Origin: Gammaproteobacteria bacterium | Lineage (GTDB): Bacteria; Pseudomonadota; Gammaproteobacteria; Steroidobacterales; Steroidobacteraceae | DNA length: 64,000 nt | NCBI GenBank assembly: GCA_013289615.1 | Contig: JABCZO010000019.1 | Span: 1-64,000, forward strand | Direction of reading: 5' to 3' | Shown: in pieces, positions 10,442 to 17,544 of the stretch | How the letters are laid out: each line of letters begins with the position of its first letter | How positions within the stretch are numbered: the stretch's first letter is position 1 | The notes under the pieces: model-generated | Told to the model about the DNA's origin: nothing | The model's database searches: none | The model's input: only the letters and a program-made list of their open reading frames with translations | Position numbers and translations under genes: made by a program

Positions 10442-10816
10442 ATGAGCCAGCACGACAGTGAAGACCGCATTTTCCTGCGCGGCCTGACCACCGAATGCAT
10501 CATCGGGTTCGTTGACTGGGAGCGGCGCGTGCCGCAGACCGTGGTCATCGATCTGGAGCTGCCGTGCGACTGCGAGCGTGCCGCGCGGCGCGATTTGGTC
10601 GCCGATACGGTGGACTACAAGGCGGTCGCCAAGCGTGTCCTGGGCTGGGTGCAGGCGTCGCAGTTTCATCTGGTCGAGTCGCTGGCCCATGGGTTGGCAT
10701 TGCTGCTGCTGGCGGAGTTTCCGCTCGACTGGGTGGGCGTCAGCATCAATAAGCCCGGAGCCATCCGCCATTCCAGCGACGTCGGGGTTCGTATCGAGCG
10801 CCGGCGGGTCAGTTAG
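10442..10816 (+). CDS. folB: FolB, dihydroneopterin aldolase
   Basis: The 124-residue protein matches FolB: DRIFLRGLTTECIIGFVDWE at the N-terminus gives the pterin-pocket strands, and VADTVDYKAVAKRV and FHLVESLAHGLA carry the conserved tyrosine and the LVE glutamate motif. It converts dihydroneopterin to 6-hydroxymethyl-dihydropterin in folate synthesis. The start at 10442 (MSQHDSEDR) is chosen because the catalytic domain begins about nine residues later; ATG at 10412 would add an atypical leader. The TAG stop shares a base with the GTG start of folK. Confidence 0.92.
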   Translation: MSQHDSEDRIFLRGLTTECIIGFVDWERRVPQTVVIDLELPCDCERAARRDLVADTVDYKAVAKRVLGWVQASQFHLVESLAHGLALLLLAEFPLDWVGVSINKPGAIRHSSDVGVRIERRRVS

Positions 10817-11313
10817 TGGTCCAGGCCTATGTCGCGATCGGGAGCAATCTCGATCCGGCGGCGCGGATGCTGCAGGCCGCGCGCGCGCTCAGACAGCGCT
10901 TCCCGGATGCCCGCTTTTCGCGTTGCTACCGCAATCCCGCGTTTGGATTCGAAGGGCCTGACTTCTACAACGCCGTGGTCGGCTTCACCACCACGCTGCC
11001 GGTCGAGGCGCTGCTGCCCTCGCTGCACGAGATCGAAGCGCTGTGCGGACGCGCGCGCTCGGATCCTAGATGGGAGCCGCGCAGGATGGACCTGGATCTG
11101 CTGCTGTATGGTGATCTGGTCGGCACCGGGCCCGGCTATACCCTGCCACGGCGTGATCTGACGCGGCGGGTCTACATGCTTGGACCACTGGCCGAGCTGG
11201 CTGCCGAGCGCCTCTATCCACCGTCGGGTCCCACGATCGGACAGCTGTGGACGCAGTTCCCGCAGGCCGGGCATGTGCTCGAGCCGCTGGAGCTCGATCT
11301 CAATGCCGTTTGA
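10816..11313 (+). CDS. folK: FolK, hydroxymethyl-dihydropterin pyrophosphokinase
   Basis: The 165-residue protein begins AYVAIGSNLDPAARMLQAA, the HPPK ATP/pterin site. It has FEGPDFYNAVVGF near 40-55 and PRRMDLDLLLYGD near 95, the metal-binding DLDL motif. It pyrophosphorylates the FolB product. The GTG start at 10816 overlaps the folB stop (TAGTG), so translation is coupled. The downstream SDR gene is convergent and only nine bases away. Confidence 0.93.
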   Translation: MVQAYVAIGSNLDPAARMLQAARALRQRFPDARFSRCYRNPAFGFEGPDFYNAVVGFTTTLPVEALLPSLHEIEALCGRARSDPRWEPRRMDLDLLLYGDLVGTGPGYTLPRRDLTRRVYMLGPLAELAAERLYPPSGPTIGQLWTQFPQAGHVLEPLELDLNAV

Positions 11314-11322
11314 CGCCCTCTG

Positions 11323-12114
11323 TCACCAGCCGATGCTGCGACCGCCATCCACGGCGAGGATCTGGCCGGTAACGAATGGCGCGTCGCTGGCAAAGAACAG
11401 CACCGCGCGCGCGATATCGTCGGGTGAGCCGTGTCGATGCAACGGCGTCTTGTCGATGATGTCTACTTTTCGCTGCTCGGGCATCGGCGCATCGGGCCAG
11501 AGCACCGGCCCGGGGGCGATGGCGTTGACGCGTACCTCCGGCGCCAGCTCGCGCGCCAGCGCGCGCGTCAGCATGATCAGTCCGGCCTTGGCCACGCTGT
11601 AGACCGAATGATCACGCAGCGGTCGCAGGCCGTGGATATCGACGATATTAAGCACCGCGCCCTGTGTGCGCCGCAGCTCCGGGATCGCCGCCTGTGCCAG
11701 CAGCAGCGGTGCGCGCAGGTTGGTGCCAAGCAGATCCTCCCAATCGGCCAGCGCGATGGCGCCGAGCGGCGTCGGATAGAAACTCGAGGCGTTGTTGACC
11801 AGCAGATGCAGTGCCGCGAAGCATTCACGCGCCTCCTCTATCAGTCCCGGCAGCGCCTCGGTGTCCAGCAGGTCGCAGGCAATGACGGCGGTGGAATCCG
11901 GACGCGCGACTTCAAGTTCCGCCGCCAGTGCGCGCGCGTTGGACAACGAACGGTGACAGTGGATCACGACATTGGCGCCGGCGCCATGCAGCGCGCGCAC
12001 GATGGCAGCGCCGACGCGGCGCGCGCCGCCGGTGACCAGTGCCGTGCGCCCGGCCAGGCGCTGACTGGGCTCGATGCCCGATGGTGTCCCCGAGGTGTAG
12101 AGCTTGGCTGCCAT
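11323..12114 (-). CDS. Short-chain dehydrogenase, pteridine-reductase-like
   Basis: The 263-residue SDR has TGGARRVGAAI, the TGx3RxG nucleotide motif typical of pteridine reductases (PTR1/FolM) rather than the usual TGx3GxG. NNASSFYPTP and the catalytic YSVAK follow, then APGPVLWPD. It probably reduces dihydrobiopterin or dihydrofolate-like substrates with NADPH; its position beside folB/folK supports this. It is divergent from the MidA-like gene with only 11 bases between the starts, so one of the two starts may be misplaced. A general SDR role cannot be excluded. Confidence 0.82.
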   Translation of the reverse strand: MAAKLYTSGTPSGIEPSQRLAGRTALVTGGARRVGAAIVRALHGAGANVVIHCHRSLSNARALAAELEVARPDSTAVIACDLLDTEALPGLIEEARECFAALHLLVNNASSFYPTPLGAIALADWEDLLGTNLRAPLLLAQAAIPELRRTQGAVLNIVDIHGLRPLRDHSVYSVAKAGLIMLTRALARELAPEVRVNAIAPGPVLWPDAPMPEQRKVDIIDKTPLHRHGSPDDIARAVLFFASDAPFVTGQILAVDGGRSIGW

Positions 12115-12125
12115 GAGCGCAGCTT

Positions 12126-13358
12126 ATGACGAGCGCCGAGGTAGTCTCAAATCTGCCGCCGCTGCAGCCCGATGAAGCGAAGCACGGCGCGCTGGTATTA
12201 CAGGCGGTACGTGATGCGATCGCCACGCATCAGGGCTGGCTGGCGTTCGACGACTATCTGCGCCTGGTGCTGTACGCGCCGGGCCTGGGCTATTACAGCG
12301 CTGGCAGCGCGAAGATTGGCAGTGGCGGGGATTTTGTTACCGCGCCGGAGCTGTCGGGCCTGTTTGGCCGTTGTGTGGCGCGACAGTGCGCCCAGGTGCT
12401 GCAGCACACCGGCGGCGACGTGCTGGAACTGGGTGCCGGAACCGGCGCGCTGGCCGCCAGCGTACTGACGACGCTGCATGAGCTGGGGCTGCTGCCCGAT
12501 CACTATTACATCCTGGAGGTGAGCGCTGACCTGCGCCAACGACAGCAGCAGCGACTCGCTCTCTTGCCTGCGGCGCAGCGCACACGCGTGCAGTGGCTGG
12601 ATGCGCTGCCCGCGGCGCCAATCCACGGTGTGATCCTGGCGAACGAAGTCGCCGACGCGCTACCGTTCAAGCGCTTCCTGATCGCTTCCGATGCGGTGCT
12701 CGAGCGCGGTGTCTCGGTATCGGCACAGGGCGTGTTAGTCGACGCCGACCGGCCCGCTGATGCGCCGCTGCGCGCGCAGGTAGCGCAGATTACGGAATCG
12801 CTGGCGCCGCCCTGGCCGTCGTCATCAGCTGCACCCTCGGGATCACCTGCGCTGTGGCCTTGGCCGAGCGGTTACCAGTCCGAACTGTGCCCGATGCTGC
12901 AGCCCTGGATCGCGGCGCTCGGCGCGGCGCTCGGCCGCGGCGCGGCGCTGCTGATCGACTATGGATTGTCGCGGCGCGAGTACTATCACCCGCAGCGCTC
13001 GAGCGGAACCCTTCGCTGCCATTTCCGCCAGCACGCGCACGAGCGGCCGCTGCTTTATCCAGGGCTGCAGGACATCAGCGCCTGGGTCGATTTCACGCGC
13101 GCGGCAGAAGCGGCGCTCCACGCCACGCTGCAAGTCGCCGGTTACTGCACCCAGGCGGCGTTCCTGCTGGCGACCGGGATCGAGGCCGATCTGGCCGCAA
13201 GCAACACGACATTGCAGCGCGCGCGACTGGCGTCCGAGGCCCGGCAGCTGCTGCTTCCGGAAGCCATGGGCGAGACCTTCAAGGTCATGGCGCTCACACG
13301 CGGCTTCGACACGGCGCTACGCGGCTTCGCGTATCAGGACTTGCGGAGCTCGCTTTGA
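12126..13358 (+). CDS. MidA/NDUFAF7-family SAM-dependent methyltransferase
   Basis: The 410-residue protein belongs to the COG1565 methyltransferases, whose mitochondrial member NDUFAF7 methylates an arginine of a complex I subunit. Visible features are DDYLRLVLYAPGLGYYS near 37-55, the SAM loop DVLELGAGTGALAASVL near 98-115, LANEVADALPFKR near 170-185 and LLIDYGLSRREYYHP near 270. The C-terminal FKVMALTRG is typical. The bacterial substrate is unknown. Its last 25 bases overlap the 3' end of convergent cca. Confidence 0.85.
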   Translation: MTSAEVVSNLPPLQPDEAKHGALVLQAVRDAIATHQGWLAFDDYLRLVLYAPGLGYYSAGSAKIGSGGDFVTAPELSGLFGRCVARQCAQVLQHTGGDVLELGAGTGALAASVLTTLHELGLLPDHYYILEVSADLRQRQQQRLALLPAAQRTRVQWLDALPAAPIHGVILANEVADALPFKRFLIASDAVLERGVSVSAQGVLVDADRPADAPLRAQVAQITESLAPPWPSSSAAPSGSPALWPWPSGYQSELCPMLQPWIAALGAALGRGAALLIDYGLSRREYYHPQRSSGTLRCHFRQHAHERPLLYPGLQDISAWVDFTRAAEAALHATLQVAGYCTQAAFLLATGIEADLAASNTTLQRARLASEARQLLLPEAMGETFKVMALTRGFDTALRGFAYQDLRSSL

Positions 13359-14524
13359 AGGGCTTCGAGTCGTTCCAGGCGCGCGCTACGGTAGGTGGCG
13401 GCAATCGCCGGGCCGTTGAGCTGCGTCAGCTGATCGTGCGGCAGCGCCACCGCGGCGGCCGCGGCCAGCGCGGCAGCCAGTGCGGCGGCGCGCGCCGTGC
13501 GCGCGGCGTCGTCCAGGTCGGATCGTGCCAGCGCGGCTCGCAGCAGCAGCTGGAAGCGGTCGGGGCGACGGAACGCGTCGGCGGCTTCCAGCAACTCGAG
13601 GGTAGCGGCCGCGTCGAGCGTGCCGGCGTGTGCGATACGCGGCTGCAGTCGCGCTGTGAGCAGCGCGAGCTCGCGATAGTCGTTAGGCACGCGCAGCCGC
13701 TCGCACAGTGCCGTAATCCTTTCCAATGCCGTGCCGGCCAGCAGCGCCGCGAAGCGCACGCTGCCATCGATGGCGCTGTGCGCCGCGGACACCCGGGCTG
13801 CCGCGGACACCCGGGCTGCCGCGGGTACCTCGGTCGTCGCGAGCGCCGGGGCAGCAGCGCGTTGCAGCGCCTTGCGCGCAGCCTCGTCCCAATTGAGTTC
13901 GGGCAGCAATATGGCGAGCGCGCCGCAGTCCTCAAGAATATCCAGAAACACGGCGGGATCGGCTTCGCCGAGCGCGCGCTGCATCTCGCGCCACACCCGC
14001 TCGGGCACCAGCGCGTTGATCTCGCCGCTGGAGACCATGAACCGCATCAGTTCGCGCGTCTCGGGCGCGAGCCTGAAACCCAGGGCGCACAGGCGCGCCG
14101 CGAAGCGTGCAACGCGCAGTACCCGCACCGGGTCTTCGACAAAGGCCGGAGAGACATGACGCAGCAGGCGCTGCTCGAGATCGTGCCGGCCACCGTAAGG
14201 GTCGATCAGCCTACCGTCGGGGGAGCGCGCCATCGCATTGATGGTCAGATCGCGGCGCTGCAGGTCCTGCTCGAGCGTCACCTCGGGCGAGAACCGGGTC
14301 TCGAAGCCGCGGTAGCCGGGGCCGGTCTTGCGCTCCAGCCGCGCCAGCGCATATTCCTCGCCGGTGTCCGGGTGCAGGAACACCGGGAACTCGCGGCCGA
14401 CGGCGCGATAGCCGCCACGTTGCAGCTCTTCGGGGGTGCTGCCGACCACCACCCAGTCACGCTCGTGCGCGGGCAGGCCGAGCAGCTCGTCCCGGACCGC
14501 GCCTCCCACCAGATACACTTGCAT
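13334..14524 (-). CDS. cca: CCA tRNA nucleotidyltransferase, HD domain apparently lost
   Basis: The 396-residue class II enzyme adds or repairs the tRNA CCA end. The N-terminal MQVYLVGGAVRDELLGL and ERDWVVVGSTPEE carry the nucleotidyltransferase motif. RRDLTINAMA and DPVRVLRVARFAARL are the neck motifs. In E. coli-type Cca the region after PELDAL has a histidine-rich stretch and a CHDLGKG metal site. Here that part is replaced by an Ala-rich tandem repeat (about residues 228-245) and SVRFAALLAGTALERITAL, with no HD pair, before the conserved LCERLRVPND. The phosphohydrolase activity should be absent while CCA addition should remain. Confidence 0.92.
   Translation of the reverse strand: MQVYLVGGAVRDELLGLPAHERDWVVVGSTPEELQRGGYRAVGREFPVFLHPDTGEEYALARLERKTGPGYRGFETRFSPEVTLEQDLQRRDLTINAMARSPDGRLIDPYGGRHDLEQRLLRHVSPAFVEDPVRVLRVARFAARLCALGFRLAPETRELMRFMVSSGEINALVPERVWREMQRALGEADPAVFLDILEDCGALAILLPELNWDEAARKALQRAAAPALATTEVPAAARVSAAARVSAAHSAIDGSVRFAALLAGTALERITALCERLRVPNDYRELALLTARLQPRIAHAGTLDAAATLELLEAADAFRRPDRFQLLLRAALARSDLDDAARTARAAALAAALAAAAAVALPHDQLTQLNGPAIAATYRSARLERLEALQSELRKS
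13782..13825. repeat. 18-bp tandem repeat inside cca (about 2.4 copies)
   Basis: The unit GCCGCGGACACCCGGGCT occurs at 13782-13799 and 13800-13817, with a partial third copy. It encodes AARVSA-type repeats in the place where the HD domain of Cca is normally found. The 18-bp period keeps frame. Confidence 0.85.
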
Positions 14525-14532
14525 GGCATCGC

Positions 14533-15693
14533 ATGTTAACCGACAGCCGCAGCCTTACCGCACTGAAGACCCGACTGCTGGCCGTGGTCCTGATCGGTGC
14601 CACGCTGCCGGGCTGCGCGCTCGGCTACCTGACCCAGGCGGCGCAGGGACAGTGGCGGCTGATGCGCGCACGCCGCCCGATCGAGCAGGTGATCGCCGAT
14701 CCGGCCGCCAGCCCCGATCTCAAGGCGCGGCTGCGCGTGGTACAGGACGCTCGTGATTTCGCGGTCAGCGATCTTGGCCTGCCGGACAATCGCAGCTATC
14801 GCAGCTACAGCGACCTGAAACGTCCGTATGTGGTGTGGAACGTGGTGGCGACGCCGGAGTTCTCGGTGCAACCACAGCGCTGGTGTTTCCCGTTCACCGG
14901 CTGCCTGAGCTACCGCGGGTACTTCCGGGAGAGCGACGCGCGCAGGATGGCGGCCGCGCTCGCCGCGCGCGGCAACGACGTCATGGTCGGCGGCGTGACC
15001 GCGTATTCGACGCTGGGTCATTTTGCCGACCCGGTGCTCAACACCATGCTTCGTTACGGCGACCTGGGGCTGGTGTCGACCATCTTTCACGAGCTCGCGC
15101 ATCAGCTGATCTACGTGCGCGGGGACAGCGAGTTCAATGAATCGTTCGCGGTAAGCGTGGAACAGGAGGGACTGCGACGCTGGCTGGCAGCGCGCGGACG
15201 CAGCGTGGAGCTGCAGGATTATTTAGCGAGACACCAATCCGAACAGCTCATCGTCGACGTATTCGCCGACGCTCGGCGCCAGCTGGCGACTCTGTATGCA
15301 TCGACGCCGGCGCCTCCGATCGACGAGCAGCGCGAACGCAAGCACGCGATTCTCAGCGCCACCGGCGAGCAAGTGCTGGCAGTGGAACGGCAGTTCAAGG
15401 TTCGCAGCGGCTACGACCAGTGGATCAGCGATGGCTTGAACAACGCCCACCTGGCGTCGGTCGGCACTTATTTCGATTGCGTGCCGGGCTTTCAGCGGTT
15501 GCTGGCGGCCAATGGCGGCAGCCTGCCCGCGTTCTACGCGGCGGTCAGGAAAATGCGGGGCGATGCAGCCGCCCGGCGAGCGCTGTGTGCCAACGCGGGC
15601 AACGACGCAGCCATCACAGCGCCGGGCGCGGCACCGTCTGCGACCTCGGCACCCGTGACGTCGGCGCCAGCCACAGCGGCGCCAGGACCCTGA
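14533..15693 (+). CDS. Putative lipoprotein aminopeptidase (PF10023-like, HExxH)
   Basis: The 386-residue protein has a type II signal with lipobox LPGC near residue 28, so it is probably an outer- or inner-membrane lipoprotein facing the periplasm. STIFHELAHQLIYV near 185-198 holds the HExxH zinc-protease motif, and NESFAVSVEQEG about 15 residues later supplies the third zinc ligand. This matches the predicted aminopeptidase family COG4324; the substrate is unknown. The tail is an Ala/Thr/Ser/Pro-rich repeat. Only eight bases separate its start from divergent cca, and its end overlaps the next gene by 80 bases. Confidence 0.78.
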   Translation: MLTDSRSLTALKTRLLAVVLIGATLPGCALGYLTQAAQGQWRLMRARRPIEQVIADPAASPDLKARLRVVQDARDFAVSDLGLPDNRSYRSYSDLKRPYVVWNVVATPEFSVQPQRWCFPFTGCLSYRGYFRESDARRMAAALAARGNDVMVGGVTAYSTLGHFADPVLNTMLRYGDLGLVSTIFHELAHQLIYVRGDSEFNESFAVSVEQEGLRRWLAARGRSVELQDYLARHQSEQLIVDVFADARRQLATLYASTPAPPIDEQRERKHAILSATGEQVLAVERQFKVRSGYDQWISDGLNNAHLASVGTYFDCVPGFQRLLAANGGSLPAFYAAVRKMRGDAAARRALCANAGNDAAITAPGAAPSATSAPVTSAPATAAPGP

Positions 15694-16594
15694 GGCTCTC
15701 GGTGGCGGGGCGCGGCTGGCCGGCCTCGTCGTGCCGGCACACGCTGTCGGTCAGCAGCGAACGGTAGTTATCGGTGGAAAATGGCTTGCCGGGAAGCAAC
15801 TGCATGATGGCGGCCTGCACGCGCGCGAGGGCGTCCGGCAGCCGGTAGATGTGGCAGGGCAACTGCGCCGCGTGCGCCGTGATGCGCACGATCTGCTCCA
15901 GCGTCAACACGTCCGGGCCGCACAGGTCGTAGCTCTGGCGGCTGGTGGCGCCGCCGCGCAACGCGCGCGCGAACGCGGCGGCGACCTCGCCGACGTAGAT
16001 CGGCGCGAAGCGCGCGCCGGCGCGCGCCAATGGCAGTACGCCGGCGGTCCGGCGCAGCAATGCGGCGAAGCGATTGGTCAGCGAATCACGCGGTCCGAAG
16101 ATCACCGACGGCCGGAAGATGGTCCAGTCGAGCGCAGCGGGGGCGGCGCGGATCAGTTTTTCGGCTTCGCCTTTGGTGCGCAGGTAGTGGCTGGCGCCGC
16201 GTTGGGCGTCGGCGTTGAGCGCGCTCATGTGCAGCAGCCGCGGTACCCGCGTCTGAGCGATCGCACGCAGCAGGGCTGCGGTGAATTCGACGTGCGCACG
16301 GCGAAATCCGGCGCCGCCGAAGCCGCGCTCGTTGAGTATGCCGACCAGATTGATGACGTCATCGCAGCCATCGACGTTGCGACGAAGGAAGTCCGGGTTA
16401 TAGACGTCGCCGGCTGCGATCTCGACGCTCGGCAGCGGCCTAAGATCATTGCCGTGGCTGCTGGCCCGTGTCAGCACCCGGATCGTATGGCCGGCGCGCG
16501 CCAGGCCAAAAATGATCTCCTGGCCGACAAAGCCGGTCCCGCCGGCAATGCAAATCAGCCGCGGCCGTTCGATGATCGGAATCGGAGCGGACAT
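15614..16594 (-). CDS. NAD(P)-binding epimerase-like protein, complex I NDUFA9 family
   Basis: The protein has about 326 residues from the ATG at 16594 (MSAPIPIIERPR). It is an extended SDR: ICIAGGTGFVGQEI is the Rossmann motif, DVINLVGILNERG and LLHMSALNADAQRG follow, and YLRTKGEAE replaces the YxxxK catalytic pair in the manner of NDUFA9-like proteins. FRPSVIFGPRDSLTNRFA is the strongest family signature. The bacterial role is uncertain: quinone- or lipid-related reduction is possible. The C-terminal 80 bases are antisense to the end of the neighbouring peptidase gene. Confidence 0.78.
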   Translation of the reverse strand: MSAPIPIIERPRLICIAGGTGFVGQEIIFGLARAGHTIRVLTRASSHGNDLRPLPSVEIAAGDVYNPDFLRRNVDGCDDVINLVGILNERGFGGAGFRRAHVEFTAALLRAIAQTRVPRLLHMSALNADAQRGASHYLRTKGEAEKLIRAAPAALDWTIFRPSVIFGPRDSLTNRFAALLRRTAGVLPLARAGARFAPIYVGEVAAAFARALRGGATSRQSYDLCGPDVLTLEQIVRITAHAAQLPCHIYRLPDALARVQAAIMQLLPGKPFSTDNYRSLLTDSVCRHDEAGQPRPATESLRVLAPLWLAPTSRVPRSQTVPRPAL

Positions 16595-16657
16595 GGCTCT
16601 AAGCCAGCGCGGTGCGGTACTGCATGGCACGCAGTACCGCACAACGCCGCACAACCA

Positions 16658-17122
16658 TCAATGGGTCTCGACGCTGACCCGCTTCGGCTCCGGGGCCGCC
16701 ACTTTCGGAATCGTCACCTCGAGCACGCCATTCAGGTGACGGGCACGGATGTCGTCCGTCTTCACGTTCTCGGGCAGCGTGAAGCGGCGCAGGAACCGGC
16801 CTTCGACCCGCTCCAGGCGGGAAACAGCCTTCTGATCGTCCGGACGCTCGAGCTTGCGCTCGCCGGTCACGGTCAATACACCTTTGTCGGCGGTGATCTG
16901 GATGTCCTTCGGCTCGATACCCGGCAAATCCGCGCGTACCACGAAGCTGTCGGGCTGCTCGAACACGTCCACCGACGGCACCCAGTTCACGGCGACCGCG
17001 CCGTTGCTGTCCGCGGCTTCGCCATTGGCGGCCGGGGCATCAACGTTGCCGCTAAATATCTGTCCAATCTGGCGATGGAGACGCTCGACCGCGCTCCAGG
17101 GCTCATAACGTACAAGTACCAT
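16658..17122 (-). CDS. Hsp20/alpha-crystallin small heat-shock protein
   Basis: The 154-residue chaperone has the alpha-crystallin domain near 48-145: VPSVDVFEQPDSFVVRADLP at its start, GVLTVTGERK in the middle and LNGVLEVTIPK at the end. It holds unfolding proteins in the cytoplasm for refolding by the Hsp70 system. The start is placed at 17122 because GGAGAGAG lies just upstream; a start 20 codons earlier would lack a ribosome site. A sigma-32-like promoter precedes it. Confidence 0.93.
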   Translation of the reverse strand: MVLVRYEPWSAVERLHRQIGQIFSGNVDAPAANGEAADSNGAVAVNWVPSVDVFEQPDSFVVRADLPGIEPKDIQITADKGVLTVTGERKLERPDDQKAVSRLERVEGRFLRRFTLPENVKTDDIRARHLNGVLEVTIPKVAAPEPKRVSVETH

Positions 17123-17183
17123 GGTCTCTCTCCGGTAGGGGTTGTTGTGACGGGCCACTACGCGGCCCGACGGCATGAGCATG

Positions 17184-17211
17184 AGGTGGTGATGGATTGC
17201 GCCGTTTCAAG
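17184..17211 (-). promoter_or_regulatory. Sigma-32-type heat-shock promoter for hsp20
   Basis: On the minus strand CTTGAAA (17211-17205) is followed after 13 bases by CACCACCT (17191-17184), a partial match to CCCCATNT. The predicted transcript start is about 55 bases before the hsp20 ATG. The -35 is exact and the -10 is weak. Confidence 0.5.
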
Positions 17212-17377
17212 GGCCGCGGTTTCGTGCGCTGAAGAAGCGCGGGCTGTGGATAGCCTGTGGGCTCGCTGTGTACCATCGGTGCACGCCCGGTGGACACAAC
17301 CTATTGATGTGGTGCGATGTTGTAATTACTCGCTGGCAGCGAAGTTTTCTGCTAATGAAGTTACAGGCATATGTGTC

Positions 17378-17394
17378 GTATAATATTGATATAC
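17378..17394 (+). promoter_or_regulatory. TATAAT and GTATA-n7-TATAC dyad upstream of nrdJa
   Basis: TATAAT at 17379-17384 lies in an AT-rich island about 160 bases before nrdJa. It is embedded in an inverted repeat GTATA/TATAC that could be an operator. It does not match the NrdR box consensus well, and no clear -35 is seen, so this is a candidate only. Confidence 0.3.
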
Positions 17395-17544
17395 AAAGAT
17401 AAAATTAGCTGAAAAGAAGTGTTGCATAATCTTGACGGTGACCTGCCGGCTTGATTAGTCTCCGCCCTCCACACAACTAGATCTGGTACCGAGCGCAAGA
17501 TTTGTTGGTGTGGCCGATTTTGCGGAAGGGGAGCCGCCATCACC

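Larger units (their letters stand above)
17123..17544. other. Intergenic region between hsp20 and nrdJa
   Basis: This 422-base gap separates two divergent genes. It contains the hsp20 heat-shock promoter, an AT-rich stretch at about 17330-17430 that probably holds the nrdJ promoter, and the nrdJ leader with a strong AAGGGGAG ribosome site. I see no cobalamin riboswitch B12 box (GCCACTG) here and no gene. Confidence 0.6.

Noticed and set aside
17123-17544. Cobalamin riboswitch upstream of the B12-dependent nrdJ
   Set aside because: No B12 box or other riboswitch landmark is visible on the plus strand there.
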